DNA of 64,000 bases from Ciborinia camelliae (lineage: Eukaryota > Ascomycota > Leotiomycetes > Helotiales > Sclerotiniaceae): contig JANPYM010000007.1 of NCBI GenBank assembly GCA_025890175.1, forward strand, positions 2,437,517-2,501,516, given 5' to 3'. Below the pieces are notes generated by a model. The model saw only the letters and a list, made by a program, of their open reading frames with translations, made no database searches and was not told where the DNA came from. The translations under genes were made by a program, and so were the position numbers. Positions 38,253 to 51,519 of the stretch are shown piece after piece; position 1 is the stretch's first letter, and the number at the start of each line of letters is the position of its first letter.

Positions 38253-38870
38253 ACGACGAAGTGCATAGAAAAGGATAGGAGATTGGAAGGAGGGAAAGAA
38301 GGATGCAGAGTACATCTAGCTAGCTAGCACCTGCGTCGGGCTTCAAAAATTCCAAATTCGCAAATTCTATATACCACCTACTTAATCTCACTAAATGCGC
38401 ACACACTCTTTTGATAAATTTTGAATTCTCCTAGATTCAACTACACCTATCCAAGATTAAATTAAATTAACAATCAGATTAGATCACGAGTACGGAGAGC
38501 TCTACGGATTATTATATATACTATACTATGACACTATGTATGCCAAGGAAGAAAATACAGATTATCTCGCAAGGTAAATAGAAGGGGTGATTATGTGATT
38601 ATACATACAAAGCCTATAGGGACCTAGATATATAAGAAAATATCCACAGTATATTTATGACTTTTTGTTTTTCTATCTCTCGTCTGATAGATTATAGACG
38701 GAGATGAAAAGAAAAGAAGAGAAACGTGAAGAATAATACAGATACGCCTGGCGACATAACAAACAATAAACAAACTGTAAGTGCAAACAACCCAAAAATT
38801 AAATAACACCATCCATGAATCCATCTCATTTCAACCAAATACGCATCCCATCCAACCCCCATCCATCCAT
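38253..38870. other. Convergent 3' flanks
   Basis: 3' untranslated DNA between the nuclease and the convergent HExxH gene. AT-rich, without gene or notable repeat. Confidence 0.6.
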
Positions 38871-41800
38871 CTACACATAATCCTCCTGCCAATCCTCCAC
38901 CTCCTCTTTAACCACCCTCTCAACCTCCTCCTCGCCCACCCCCAACCTCTCCCCAATTCCATACACCTTAGTAAACCTATCACCCAACGCCTTCATATGA
39001 GTAGTTCTCCTTTCAATTTTATCACGCTCTTCCGCCACGAGAGCTCTCTCCTCGGCCACCTGCGCCGGCGTCAACGGCTTCCTCAACTTTTGTTCTTTCC
39101 TCTTTTCCAAATCCTCCAGATCCATGATCATATCTTCTAAATGTTGGCCCTTGATCAAGTTCGGCTGGTCATGTTTCTGGTAACTCTGTCCTGCCATGGT
39201 GCCCGGCGCATTGCGGATACGCGAGAGGGCGAGCGCGCGTTGGGAAATGTCCGTCATTTTGTTGAGGACGGATCCAGGGGGATAGTTCAATTTGACCGTG
39301 AAATCTCGTTGGACTTCTACTTCCGGCTCGCGTTGCGCTTCTCGGAGTCTATCCTCAATGAGGGTATTGTGCGTGTTTATTCTCGAGATGCGTTCTTGGC
39401 GACTGAGCGGAACTGGTTGTTTGGGAATGGCGGTACGCGTTGCGCGGAGAATAAGACGCGTCCAATCGACTTTGGGGCTTTGTTTGCTTAGAGGACCAGG
39501 TTTTAGATTTTCGTTGCCGTTGACCCAGAGATCGAGTTCGGTGTCTGAGGGGAACTGGCCGGCAATGAAGAGGGAACTTTTGAGCGCGTCGAGGGAACTG
39601 TGTCGGAGGACCGCGCTGAAGTAATAGACTTCTGTGCCGGTGCGATCGGTTCTGCCAGGCGGGGGTTTAGGTCGACCGGCTATGCCGACTTTGACGGTCT
39701 TTTCTTCTTCTCTGAAACGATTGACGCGGGCGATTAGACCGGAGATGGATCCCCATTGTGGAATTCCTTTGTCGCGGCACCAGGATCTTAAATCATCTTC
39801 CGACCATTGAGATGGGTCTGGGGCTAGGGCGTGTAGAGGGTCTAGTTGATCCTTCTGAGACGAGGAATCACCGGTTCGTTCCAAGGCGTTAGCCATTGCA
39901 TTTGTAAAATATTCTTTGCATATCTTCTTCTTGCGAGTGATATTTTGCTCATCATTTCTACCCACCTGTTTCATCAAGTTGTCGATATCTTCATCCAGAA
40001 AGAAATCTATAAGGCTCAAGATCTGTTGTGCTATCAATACCTCAGCTTTTGCACCCTCTTTGGAAATTTCGCTCCAAAGGGTCTCGAGGAGATGATACTG
40101 TATTTTCCGCATAACTTGATATCCGGCTTCCGTGCCGTTGTCGAGTTTTGCTTGTTGTGCTGCTGCGGTCCGGGGTAGTTCTGGCAATAAAAGCCCATTT
40201 TCCGAACAATAATACCACGCTTGAATTCTTGTCCAATGGCCAACCTCATTTGCCGTTGCTTGGCTAAGTCGTTTGATAACCTTTTCACGAAGCGTAGCAT
40301 TCGCATCTACCCTGCCTGCTTCAACGATCGTTCTCAAACGCTTGCTTGGCCCATGAATAAACAAGGAATCGCTCGAGGCCCCGCGCTTTCCTGATCTTCG
40401 GCCCGGCCCTGCGAACATCTCGGCGGCTTCTGCTTTCTTTTCGGCGTCTATTTCGTCCCCAACTTCTCTTCGAGCTTGTTCCACCAATTCTTCTGGCGGA
40501 ATAAGTTCCGTCGACCTAGGCTGGAAATCAGCTGTCGGACGATAGCGGACTTCAATTCGTGTGACGACTTCGGAATAATCGTCTTCGATGAATCCTATAT
40601 CCTCATCAAGCATTCCATCGTCGTGCGTCTCGACGCTAAGAGCAATAATCGTTCTATCATCGTGCCCTGGAAGGACCACTTTATCTTCAGGAGGGGTGGG
40701 TTCGCTTGACAGTTGATCAATATCATCCTCATCATAGTCGTCCTCGTCATCATGCAGAGCAAATGAAAAATTTTGCCCATCGAGTTTCATTTGCGAGACA
40801 GCTTGAGCATATGAAATTCCTTCCTCGACAGGCTGACCCGAAGAAAACTTAATGATTCTATAGTTACCTTTCCACCTAGGACGTTTCGCAAGTGGTTCCA
40901 TCCACCAGTTGGCTTTCACAGCTGTAGCAGCCCCAAGTTTATCCACGGTATCCAAGTTCAACGACATTCTGAGGAAAGCAGCAAGTCGTTGAAGGGGAAC
41001 ACCACGTTTATGAGCTTCCCACCAACCCTGCTGAAACTTGGTTGACAAATACTGGACAGGAATTGCATTAAGCTTCTCATATAATGGCCGTTTGTGTTCT
41101 TTGTCCTTTGGATCCAATATTTCGTCGATCTTATGTAGTGGCTCCCAATACAATGACCATCCTAGACTACCAAATTGGGCATCTTTTTTATGCGACTCGC
41201 AGAATTGAGGATGAACGCCATTGAAAATCCAGCAGATGAAGGACCTTCCTAATTCGCGATCGGCATCATTGCCAATATAGGGCTCTTCACCAAATTCACC
41301 CTGTCCACCAGTGTTGAACGACCGGTAATCCTGATGAAATATTGCATGCCCGAGTTCGTGAACCATAGTGATTGCAGCCATAAATTGTGCTTTGAGACGA
41401 ATTTCAGAATCAACTGGTTGGGTGCGCATTGGGACTAGGAATAAATCCATGAGTGCAATGACAAGTGGTCGTCGTACCTGACCCGCTTGACCCGCTTGCA
41501 AATCCGATTCCCTAACCTCATTCTGATCGAGGACGTGGAAGTCTGCTCCTTTATCGTCTACCAACCTCGTGATACCATTCCAACGATACTCGGCATGCAT
41601 TCTTTCATTCAATCTCCACTTGATCGATTTTGCCATCGCCTGGAGCTCCATTGCTGCTACCTGAAGGTCCTTGAGTAAGACTTTCTTTCTCAATGGAATT
41701 ACCTGTGGACATCTACTGCGCCCACTATGTTCGGCGTGCGATACATCTTGCGGCGAGTTAAAGATCCTGCTGCTTGGTAAAAAACTTGCAATATATGGCA

Positions 41801-42086
41801 TCCCAACCTCTAACAGCCGCGTCGCAAGTCGCATGCTGGGGAGTAAGAGAGTATAGTCATCGTCGGCGATCTCCCATCTGTCGCGTGTAAAAAGTGGATG
41901 CACAGGACCAGTTAAATTTGGAGGTGGTACTCGGCCAATCACTACATTCATCAGTTTGTTTGAACAATGTAATCAAGAAAGACCCTTACACATAGCGCCC
42001 CCAATTGCAAGACTTGTAGTATTCCATGGCTTTGACACGGGAGGCACCTCCGTATCTTCGGGTCTATCTGGTTCCACGGCAGCCAT
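38871..42086 (-). CDS. Large uncharacterised HExxH (zincin-like) protein
   Basis: Two exons, 41990-42086 and 38871-41941, with a 48-nt intron, encode 1055 residues. I recognise no named orthologue. Near residues 227-231 lies HELGH inside a hydrophobic helix (ITMVHELGHAIFH). About 30 residues on is EEPYIGNDADRELGRSF, whose Glu could be the third zinc ligand as in gluzincin-like proteins. The following 150 residues contain aromatic blocks (GWSLYWEPLHKID, QQGWWEAHKRG). The middle is acidic and disordered (about 425-560), with a basic SGKRGASSD patch. Near residue 730 is a SAP/LEM-like helical stretch (WSEDDLRSWCRDKGIPQWGS). The C-terminus is coiled-coil-like and Glu/Lys-rich. There is no signal peptide or membrane segment, so an intracellular protease-like or structural role is possible. 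Catalysis is inference from the motif only. Confidence 0.85.
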
Positions 42087-44184
42087 AATGTCGATGCAAA
42101 AAATGGATTTCTAGGGTAAACTCTTCACATCACTAGAATTGTGATGATAGTTATGGATTCGAGGCTTAAAAGTATTAGATGTAGGGCAATATTGCTAACA
42201 TTCCTCAAACAAAACAAGTGCATCAAATACTAAGAATGTAGACATGATTGAGGATAAAAGAATACTGGATTTCCATTGTTCTTCTCAAGGATTACAAGAT
42301 TCTTTCATTTTTGGATTTCCTTTAAACGTTTCTCGAAACTCTCTTTGATAATGCGAGTATAATAAACGTTTTCGTACATTTCAACGAGTACTCTTCCCAT
42401 TCGAAATAAAACTCGAAACTCGATCCTTGGACATGTGGAGAGTGAAGAAAGACCATTGCCCAATGACCAATGACGAAACTCTCTTGTGTTTTAGTGATAC
42501 GAAATTGAGGAAATGTGGCATTCGGACGACGATAGCAAATTTAAATAAAAGAGTGTTGGTACTGTATCTCTCATTTCAGATAGATCCTGACTCTTGAAGA
42601 GATTATGTATTGAGCACACTTGATGCTAATTTCTCAGTCTCACCTGTCGCTGTCGCTGTCGTCAAAATCCATTGATCTATTGTATTTCATCGATGTCGAA
42701 TTACATCAAAGGAATACTTGAATATCGCCGTCGCTCATCTAAGTCATCAAGAAGATTGAGATGGAATAATCGGTTGGGTTGTTTGACAAGTGCAAGTGCA
42801 AGTCAAGACAACCTCGAATCATAATAGTATATGAGAATTTTAAGCCTGTTGAACTGTGTGTGTGGATCCAATTTGCAGGTGTTTATGTAAGCAATGCCTC
42901 ACGCTAGACCTTCGACCTCCTGCTCACCGGGGCAGGTAGGTTTGATTCGGAGATACTTCCTAAAAAGTACGAGCACTGAGTGTGAACTGGTACGCATAAT
43001 TACTTCATAAATATACATAAAAACGTAACATATGTATAAAAAATAAATAACCCTTTTTTTTCATTTCTTTCCTAACTTAGTTTTTAAGTTTTAAGTTCAG
43101 GTGGACCGTGGTGTATTTTTACCTACTAGGTTATACTAGTCACTAGTCCCTGCTTTGACAGGGCTTTGAACTCAGAACTCTGAACTCACCACTCAGAATC
43201 CACCCGGGTATGAAGTATCTTGCATCCATCAATCCATCCATCCAGATTCCACAGTCCACAATCCACAGGTCCTGTCCACCGAATCCATCATTCATAGTAT
43301 CATACCACGATACACCGGTACCTACTCCGTGCTCTCCATTATTATTATGTCCGAAGTTCGATGTTCGAACCAGTCAACGGCCAATCGATGATAGACGTTG
43401 AATAATCTTTGATACAGTCCTTACTTAAAAAGAAAGAGGCAAGAGGCAAGACTCGAGACTCGAGACAACCAACCCAACCCAACCCAACCGAACCCAACCC
43501 TACCCTACCCTACCCTTTCCTTCCTTTTTAGCCATGGCAACAACTATCCAAGCCTTCAGAATCTGGGCATCAGAGTCAGACCACACACACGGTGACACTG
43601 ACATCCAACCCAACAATCATACCTACAGTACCTTACCTCCCTAGGAGGCAAACGGAAGGAACTTAGAACACGGCCTTGGGGCATGGGGCCTGGGGCCTGG
43701 ACACAAGTCAACAAGTTAAACTTCCTCCAAAAGGGAACGAAGAGTGAAACCGCGAACCTTCAGATCGAAGATCAAGGTAGGATTGAAATTTGAGTGAGGA
43801 TTGCGTATGAAGAGCCCTGCATAGAAAACCATTTCTTATCCGCAAATTTTTCATGGTAGTAGTCGGTCGTTCTTCTTTTGCATGCTGCATCCATCTCTTC
43901 AATTTTTTATTTACTACTCCCGGTACTGTACCCGTACTGTACCCTTTACTACCCTTTGTATTATTGGACGGAGCCTTCACCGATCATCAGTTTCCCCATG
44001 TCCCACATTTTTGTCTTATACCGCTGATCGATTGACGTTTGCCCATACGTTTGTATTTTGTACATACATACATACACCAAATGCATAATTGCTGATGATA
44101 ATTAATCATTCCCCAGCCCCCGCAGAGTCTTTACTAGAAGCTCTTCAATTATTAATCTTCACTTGAATATCTTATTGGACCTCA
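42087..44184. other. Divergent intergenic region upstream of the HExxH gene and MFS transporter
   Basis: 2.1 kb. Contains TCCATCCATCCA repeats near 43226, an AACCC/TACCC run at 43469-43516 and a C-rich stretch. No supported gene. Confidence 0.55.
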
Positions 44185-46335
44185 ATGATGACTTCGCATC
44201 AGGATCTCGAGAAAGGAACAATTTTAGAGGATGAACATGCACAGGGACTTGAAAAGGAACACGAAGAAGAACGAGAAATCGAAACCAAAACAGAATCAAC
44301 CGTATGCCAATCCGATACTTCGATAAATCCTTCACATGAGAATGATGCTTCTTCAAATGCCTCAATCGAATACGACTCGAATCATGAAGAAATCGAAGCA
44401 GAGACCCAAGATCACATGGATGATCTCTCAAGACAAAAGGTTCGAAATCACCCCTCATTTTCGCGCATCATCGACCTACCTACTAACAGCCCTTTTTCAT
44501 CCAGACAGCCACTGAACCTATAAAACCCGGACCGTCTGCTCGTCGCGCACATCCAAATTCACAATCCAACGATATCACCCGAACAAGTACGAAATCCTCT
44601 GGCGGCTCTAGACTCTCCCGCATAACCCATCGAACGAGCACTCCCCGCGCCAAACTCCCACCCGGACCACTTCCCGTCTCCAATCTCGCAATTGGCATTG
44701 TAGGATGGGACAGCCAGACAGATCCCGAGATGCCTATGAACTTCCCGGAACCCAAAAAATGGGTGTTGACGGGATTACTAGCTAGTATTACGTTTATATC
44801 TCCGCTCGCTTCCAGTATGTTTGCGCCCGGTGTAACATTCGCGGATGAGGACTTCGGCAATAAGAGTTTAATATTGAGTTCGTTCACGGTGAGCATCTTT
44901 GTATTAGGGTATGTCGTTGGGCCATTGATACTTGCGCCATTATCAGAGATATATGGGAGGAGATACGTTCTTACTGGCGGTAATATAATATTTTGCTTGT
45001 GGCAAATTGGTTGCGCATTGGCGCCTAGCTTGGAGACATTGATCGGATTCCGTTTTCTGGCGGGATTAGGTGGTTCGGGCTGTTTGACTGTTGGTGCTGG
45101 TATGATTGCGGATCTATTTCATGCGGATAGGAGAGGATTAGCTACTTCGCTCTTCAGTTTGGGGCCTCTGTTTGGCCCTGTTATTGGTCCAATCGCTGGA
45201 GGTATTTTTTATTCTTTCCTTTTTTACCCCCAAAACTCATTTGACTCAATCTAATAATGTGCTAGGTTTTGTAGCGCAAAGAATTGGTTGGCGTTGGGTT
45301 TTCTGGATCCTTTTCATTGCCGGCACTCTCATAACAATTGGCATCGAAATCTTGAATGTAGAAACCAATCCACGACTACTCATAAAACGCAAAGTTGCGC
45401 GTCTGTCTAAAGAACTCAATCGATCAGATCTACGCAGCGTTTACGACCCGAGCAACTCAGCACATCACTCAAAATCTTCAGTTCTAGCGAACGCAATGAT
45501 TCGACCTCTCAAAATGTTAATGTTTAGTCCTATTGTATTTAGTTTGAGTTTGTATATGGCTGTGGTTTATGGGCTTTTGTATTTACTATTCACTACTATT
45601 ACTACGGTTTTTACCACCAAGTATCATTGGGCACCAGAATTGTGTGGATTAGCCGTATGTTTTTGTTTTCTTCCCTCCAAATCTCCCTTCATTTTCTAAG
45701 TTCGCAGTTTTTGTCACTCTCAAACTAAACCTTCAATTAGTATATCGGTCTAGGCCTAGGTTTCTTCCTCGGTCTCATAGTAGTCGCCCGCATATCCGAT
45801 GTAACTGTGGTCCGTATGACTAAAGCGAATAATGGTGTTTTCGAACCTGAAATGAGGTTGCCAGCTTGTATATTCTTTGCATGTTTTATACCTATTAGTT
45901 TCTTCTGGTATGGTTGGAGTATTCAAGGAGATGTTCATGTGAGTATCTATCTCTCTATCCCCTTTTCCCAGTTTCCACCCGGCCCACCGGAAATAGAAAC
46001 ACCCAAGAAAAACTAACACATCCCTCCAGTGGATCGTCCCCATAATTGGCCTCGTCCCCTTCGGTTTCGGCATGATGGGCATCTTCATCCCAATCCAAAC
46101 ATACGTCATCGATTCCTTCCCCTCCTTCGCAGCATCAGGTATAGCGGCTCTTACAGTATGCCGCAGTCTGTTTGGAGCATTCCTGCCATTAGCAGGTCCC
46201 GCGATGTATCAAGCGTTGGGATACGGGTGGGGAAATAGTGCGTTGGGGTTTATTGCTCTAGCGCTGATTCCGGCGCCGATGGTGATTTATAAGTTTGGGG
46301 GGAGAATGAGGAAGAGATTTCCTGTCAAGCTTTAA
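44185..46335 (+). CDS. MFS transporter, DHA1 (drug:H+ antiporter) type
   Basis: Five exons: 44185-44439, 44505-45201, 45266-45654, 45741-45938 and 46030-46335, with introns of 65, 64, 86 and 91 nt in matching phases, giving 614 residues. A hydrophilic, Glu-rich cytoplasmic N-terminus of about 180 residues precedes twelve predicted membrane segments in two bundles. The motif-A region is APLSEIYGRR, preceded by GYVVGPLILAP; GFRFLAGLGGSG and SLFSLGPLFGPVIGPIAGG follow, and the second half has HWIVPIIGLVPFGFGMMG. These are hallmarks of the 12-segment DHA1 branch, whose fungal members export drugs, polyamines or other small molecules. Substrate cannot be assigned. ATG at 44185 is followed directly by a second ATG. 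No biosynthetic genes flank it. Confidence 0.9.
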
Positions 46336-49300
46336 CTTTGAGGGAATTATATGGGTGGAAGAGAAGTATATAAAAGATATCGGGAGAGTTTCATGTATAT
46401 GTTTTTGTGTGTTTGAAAGCACACTGATATACATGCATACCTACCGAGGAAATAAAGTCTCAAGGATGGAGATGATGAATCATGAGATGAGGCAACAATA
46501 ACAACAACAAGAAGAAGAGGAGGAGGAGGAGGAGGAAGAAGAAGACATAATCGAAAATTAGCGAGCATGGGCGATGGAGTTATGATTTCATTGATTTCAT
46601 TGTTTGGGTGGGTATTATATATATAATTTGGTATTCATTGCTCGCTTAGCATTGGATTGGATTGGGTTGGGTCAGTTTGGTTGTTGGCGTTGGTGTTGGT
46701 ATGATTGGAAAGATATGATATGATATGACATGAGATGACTTTGGATGGCTAAGAGAGAGAGAGCAAGCTTGAGCTTGAGTTTGATTCAACCCGAATAAAA
46801 ATAACATTTGTTATGGTTGAATTGGATTGCATTGGATTCTTATGGATTCTTATGGATTCTTAGGTATATTGTTGAGAATCCGGATTCGGGCCGGGGATGA
46901 GGAAATCTTTATAGATACCTACCTACTAGTAGAATTATCGATAGGATAGTGTAGATGAATCAATCGAGATATTATTATGACTATTGTTATTATATTGGTT
47001 CTGGTGTAGATGGTGTTGTTATAAATGCTCTCATATCCACGAGCTAGCTTATTAGTATACCAATTGATTAGTCATCACGATCCCCTATATAGAATCTCTG
47101 GACTCCATACCTAGAACTTAGATCCTTAAGTTAGTCACGATAATACTAGATGTTTATACCCCCAGTTTCACAGATAATATCAAATTTAATTAAATAAAAT
47201 TAAATAAAATAGCTAGCCATAGATATCCATCGAACAAATCCAGACTCCTTCTCTCTAACTAGATAGTTTTAAAAAATGCCAACTTTAGAGAGCGGAATTC
47301 AACGCTCTTTCAAACCTGATTGTGGGGGTTTAAAAATCATGTTTACTTTTGAGAGATCTTGTTTTGGATTTTTACTTTTTACTGCAAAATTCTGGGGGGA
47401 TCGGATTGAGATAGAGATAGAGAGTGAGATTGAGAGTGAGATTGAGATGACAGATCTCCCAAGTATCTCAGATTCCGTTTACTGGAAAAGTAAAGCAAGA
47501 CTAGAGTAGAGGATTTATAGAGAAGGAATATTGAGAGATGTTCGCTAGTCTCGATGATAAATGAGATGAGGCGAGGTGAAGATTGAATATGGATAGTAGA
47601 AAGGTGGATTGGGAGAGAGGTTTTTTTTTTTTTTGGGTGAATTCATATATATATATATATATGCACCCTTGATTAACATCATCAACTGGGACGGGATATT
47701 TTAACCCTTTTTGAAAATCTCGGATCTCCAGCTATTGAGCGACCCGACTCTCCTATTCACTCCATCCATAGTTGCGAGCGACCCCGGAGCTACATAGGTA
47801 CAGCGCAGAAGTAAACACAGAACACATCCAAGTCCGTCTCACCTCACCACTGGGAGAATATTTTAGGCCGAGATCATTATATCCAGATGAACATCAATCA
47901 GGTCACATTCATTCCTTGTGTTCTTATTCCCATGATCTGCAACCGCGATGATTTCGTAACGGGCATTTTACAACCCAGCCGAGATTATCGTAGATTCGCC
48001 TCCCATAGCGAAGATCGGACTCTTTCTGTTTGGTAGCACGTCAGATGACCTTACCGAGAGCGATCGCCATCACCGTAACGCCCACGCCGTATCACAACAT
48101 GACATTGACAGAATACCGAGATCTTCAGTGCATAGAACCAGGTGGTGAAATACCAAGCAGTGGAACTGTAGACTCGTGATGATGATAATGTATTTTGGGA
48201 TGGCGATGTTTTGGATGTTGTCGGGAGGGACCAATTCTAACATCACGGAAGAAAGAGGCGCGGTTGAAGACGGGTTGAGTGTGTGATCCTTTGGAATTTT
48301 TGCTTTGCATTGCCATATTGGGAAAAAGAATACGAGAGATGAACTGCCATCTTTTGAAGACATGAAGCTTTTTGAACATGTAAAATGCGAAGGCGAGAAT
48401 ACGTACATGTTACTCGGGATTGAGGTATATCAGTTTGTATCCAAGTTGTCGGGTTTCAAGTAGAACACAGTTTTTCCCATGTACATTCAATTTAATGAAA
48501 ACTTGTTGATAAGTTCTTGAAGTGTTGTAAACTATCATGAGACATGGAAAGTAATTTAGATCTTACTGGTACTTCAAGCTTGCCAGGGACAGGCATAGCT
48601 GAGACCCTGGGTAATGAATCGAGCTGCGAATGCCATGCAGCCATACTTGCATTGGGATCGTCTCGATTTTAAATCTTGGTCAAGGCCTGATCTCTCGTGA
48701 TCTCAAAGGTCCAATCATAAGCAATGAATATGAATTGGCATCGATACCATATTGAAAGCTCCGACACTGGAACTATCCAAAACCCAGTGATCTTCCACCA
48801 CCGAAGGTCAATATGGAATGGTAACAGTTGCACATATTACACAAACCGATAACCAGCATCCATGATTGAAGAATATGCAAGCAGATAGAGAAAATAGTGA
48901 CAGGATCACAAGAACTTTATAGAAATAAAGGCTGAAGAAAAGATGATAGAAATAGATTCGGAACTTACTTGGTGGACGGCATATGAATTATCCAAAGTAT
49001 TGATCGATATGCGAGTATGAGCTGTCATTCTCTCGGTCCACATCCCCCATCCCCATGTTCTTCATAATTCTCGAATGCTCGATCAATGCTTGCCGCGTGG
49101 AGATTTCGGTATGGGAGTATCAAATTGTCAATGTATTGAATATGCTACCGAACATTCTAGTAAGCCAGAGCATGGCCAGTGTTCATGGTAAAGATTTTCC
49201 TTTCCGGTTATACGGCGGGTATTTATTTATTCTCATGGGTGGGCTGTACACTGTACTACTTTGTATAGGTCGATCTCGAATCATTCTCATTCTGATCTAT

Positions 49301-51519
49301 TGGAAGAACAGGTGGGCATATTGGGAAGTGAAAAGATTTGGCGGCCATGTATCGGTAGTACGAAAGCATTCATATCCTCACTTACATACATGAATGCACC
49401 AGGCGGGAGTATAGATTCGTATCGTCATGAATGCATTCGTGCGGTGTCACCAAGTCTATTACTTATTGCCCATGAAAGCCTTTGTTTTTCCCACCAGCTG
49501 AACTATGGGGCTTAAGGTATGGAGAAAGAAATCCGGACAGAGGTGCAAGCACATATAAGGTAAGATTTGCAAATTGCCGTATTGTCAGGAAAACCCGTTA
49601 GTCAAAGAAATTGCAAAAGTACTGTGACTGTGTAACTCAGTTGTACGGTACATGTACCAACCAGTAGTTGTTCTGTGACTTGAGAGAATTTTGACTTCAC
49701 ATTTGGGAATCTGTGGTGTCGCGGTGAGAAAAATGATATTGGAAAAGAGGTAAGGTTACCTAGTAAATTTTCGGGTCGCAATATCGAGAAGGTTCCTTAC
49801 TAAGACAAAAGAAGAAGAAAACATGCTATGAATGGAAGTATTTAGTTAAGTAAGGGGGGTGTCAGAATAATATCCTTACAGAAAGTACCATTTAATGATC
49901 TGTGCGTTGCATCAATGCGATGCGCGTGCTGAATGGACAATTGGACATCGAACCCTGCAAAAAGCGGTTTCGGAATCATCCATTGGATGGATGTCTTAGA
50001 TTGGCCCCCGTTAGATTTATACGGCACACACCGTTCTCGGTAACCCCCTTCCGAGTCCCAGCCCCGCCTTCAGTCAAAACAACTTCAACGTTTTAGACCT
50101 CACATGAAAACATGCTCTCCAGTGAGTTGATTAGGACGACTTCGATTGTATATATTCGCCATGACGGTTGAATTCAGTATGATTGGAATCTGGATGATAT
50201 AGATGTGAGAAGTATGGTAAAGAAGAAGATTAAAGATACCCAAAGTATTACAACTAATCATGACCTCAACATTCTCATTCGATAGATCGGTAACCATAAT
50301 CACCATAACGATAGCCATATAACCTTGGGGTAACATTGAGTTGAAATTGGACTACGGCTCATTTTCCCATGCATGCTTGAGAGTTGAAAGGCTCGTACTG
50401 TACCTAGATCAAAGAATGCCTATCTTTCGTATCACAAGGTCATGGCCAAAGCTGTGCTCTAATGCTCCTCCTTCCTGTATGTACTAGAATTGAAAGAATA
50501 TGGTAATTTGGTATCGCATCTTATGCAGGCAGGCTACCAAGTACTAGGTAGCTGTTTAATATTTCGAAGGATGAGCGTTCAATTGCTTAATCTCATTCAC
50601 CTCGATTCATCCAATAAATAAAACGAATGAGTCTAGACGAAAGTCCAAAATCCCATAAATCCTTGTCTGCATAATGTTACGACTACGGAGTATTGATAAA
50701 TCGGCTAATATACTACTCCGCACTAGCAATAGATAATATCAATACCTAATATCAACTAGTTGGTCGGTTAGCAACCTATTATGCCTTAGCGGCATACATA
50801 TATAAATTATATCTAATTATAGGCTGATTGTTTAGATCTTTATTTTGGTTCATCGATCTATAAAGAAAATCTAGGGCCGCGGGATTTAATATCCGAAAAG
50901 CGAAGAAAGAGAGTTGGCGACAAGAACAATAAAACCAATTCAATTACTTTTCACAACATCACCATCACCCCACCGTAAAATCAAGGAAATCCGATACAAT
51001 ACGACCCGAACGCTCCCAGAATTTGAGGACAAGGATAAGCGAGATATATTATATTATCTCTGCATGCACAGCGGTAAGGTACCAGGCCAGGTAGGTAACC
51101 TATGGGAGAAAAAAGATGTTTCTGCATGTGCCCAGCTGTGGTTCTGAAAAGAAGGCCCAGTGCGGAAGTTCGTGCGCAAACAGAAGGGAAGTTCGACATA
51201 TAGAGTGAATACTTTCTTCCCCTTCCATATTCACTTGGCTTTTCAATCCCATTTATTCCATCTCTGAAGCTAGGCGGAGATATCTAATTTTCCGTTTCCG
51301 CAAACCTAAACACACTTCCCTTTTCCTAGATCCTACCTTAACAATCCAATATATTCTTCCTGCTGCGTCTTGCTTCCTATACTCCCTCACATCTTCTCAC
51401 TCTCTCTTCCTATCCGTCTCTTAAGACGTTGATAGGAAACTTTCTACGATTTTCAGATTGGACTCCTTTCTGTATTGTAAATCTTCATATTGAGAAGAGT
51501 CATATCTGGCTCACGAGCA
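46336..51519. other. 5.2-kb gene-free region between two MFS genes
   Basis: I find no convincing gene on either strand, spliced or not. The first kilobase is low-complexity: AAGAAG/GAGGAG run (46508-46545), GGATTGGATTGG (46650-46680), GGATTCTTAT repeats (46835-46862), then a T14 run at 47621-47634 followed by an AT dinucleotide run (47647-47662). From 47.7 to 50.9 kb the sequence is of ordinary complexity but broken by stops in all frames. The last 600 bases are the promoter and CT-rich leader of the next MFS gene. Confidence 0.5.
47621..47662. repeat. Poly-T run followed by AT dinucleotide run
   Basis: A T14 run and, 12 bases later, about eight AT units in the gene-free region. A simple repeat with no coding role. 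Confidence 0.85.

Noticed and set aside
43495..43516. Telomere-like repeat (TACCC units)
   Set aside because: Only three or four 5-bp units without the TTAGGG pattern of ascomycete telomeres, inside a gene-rich region.
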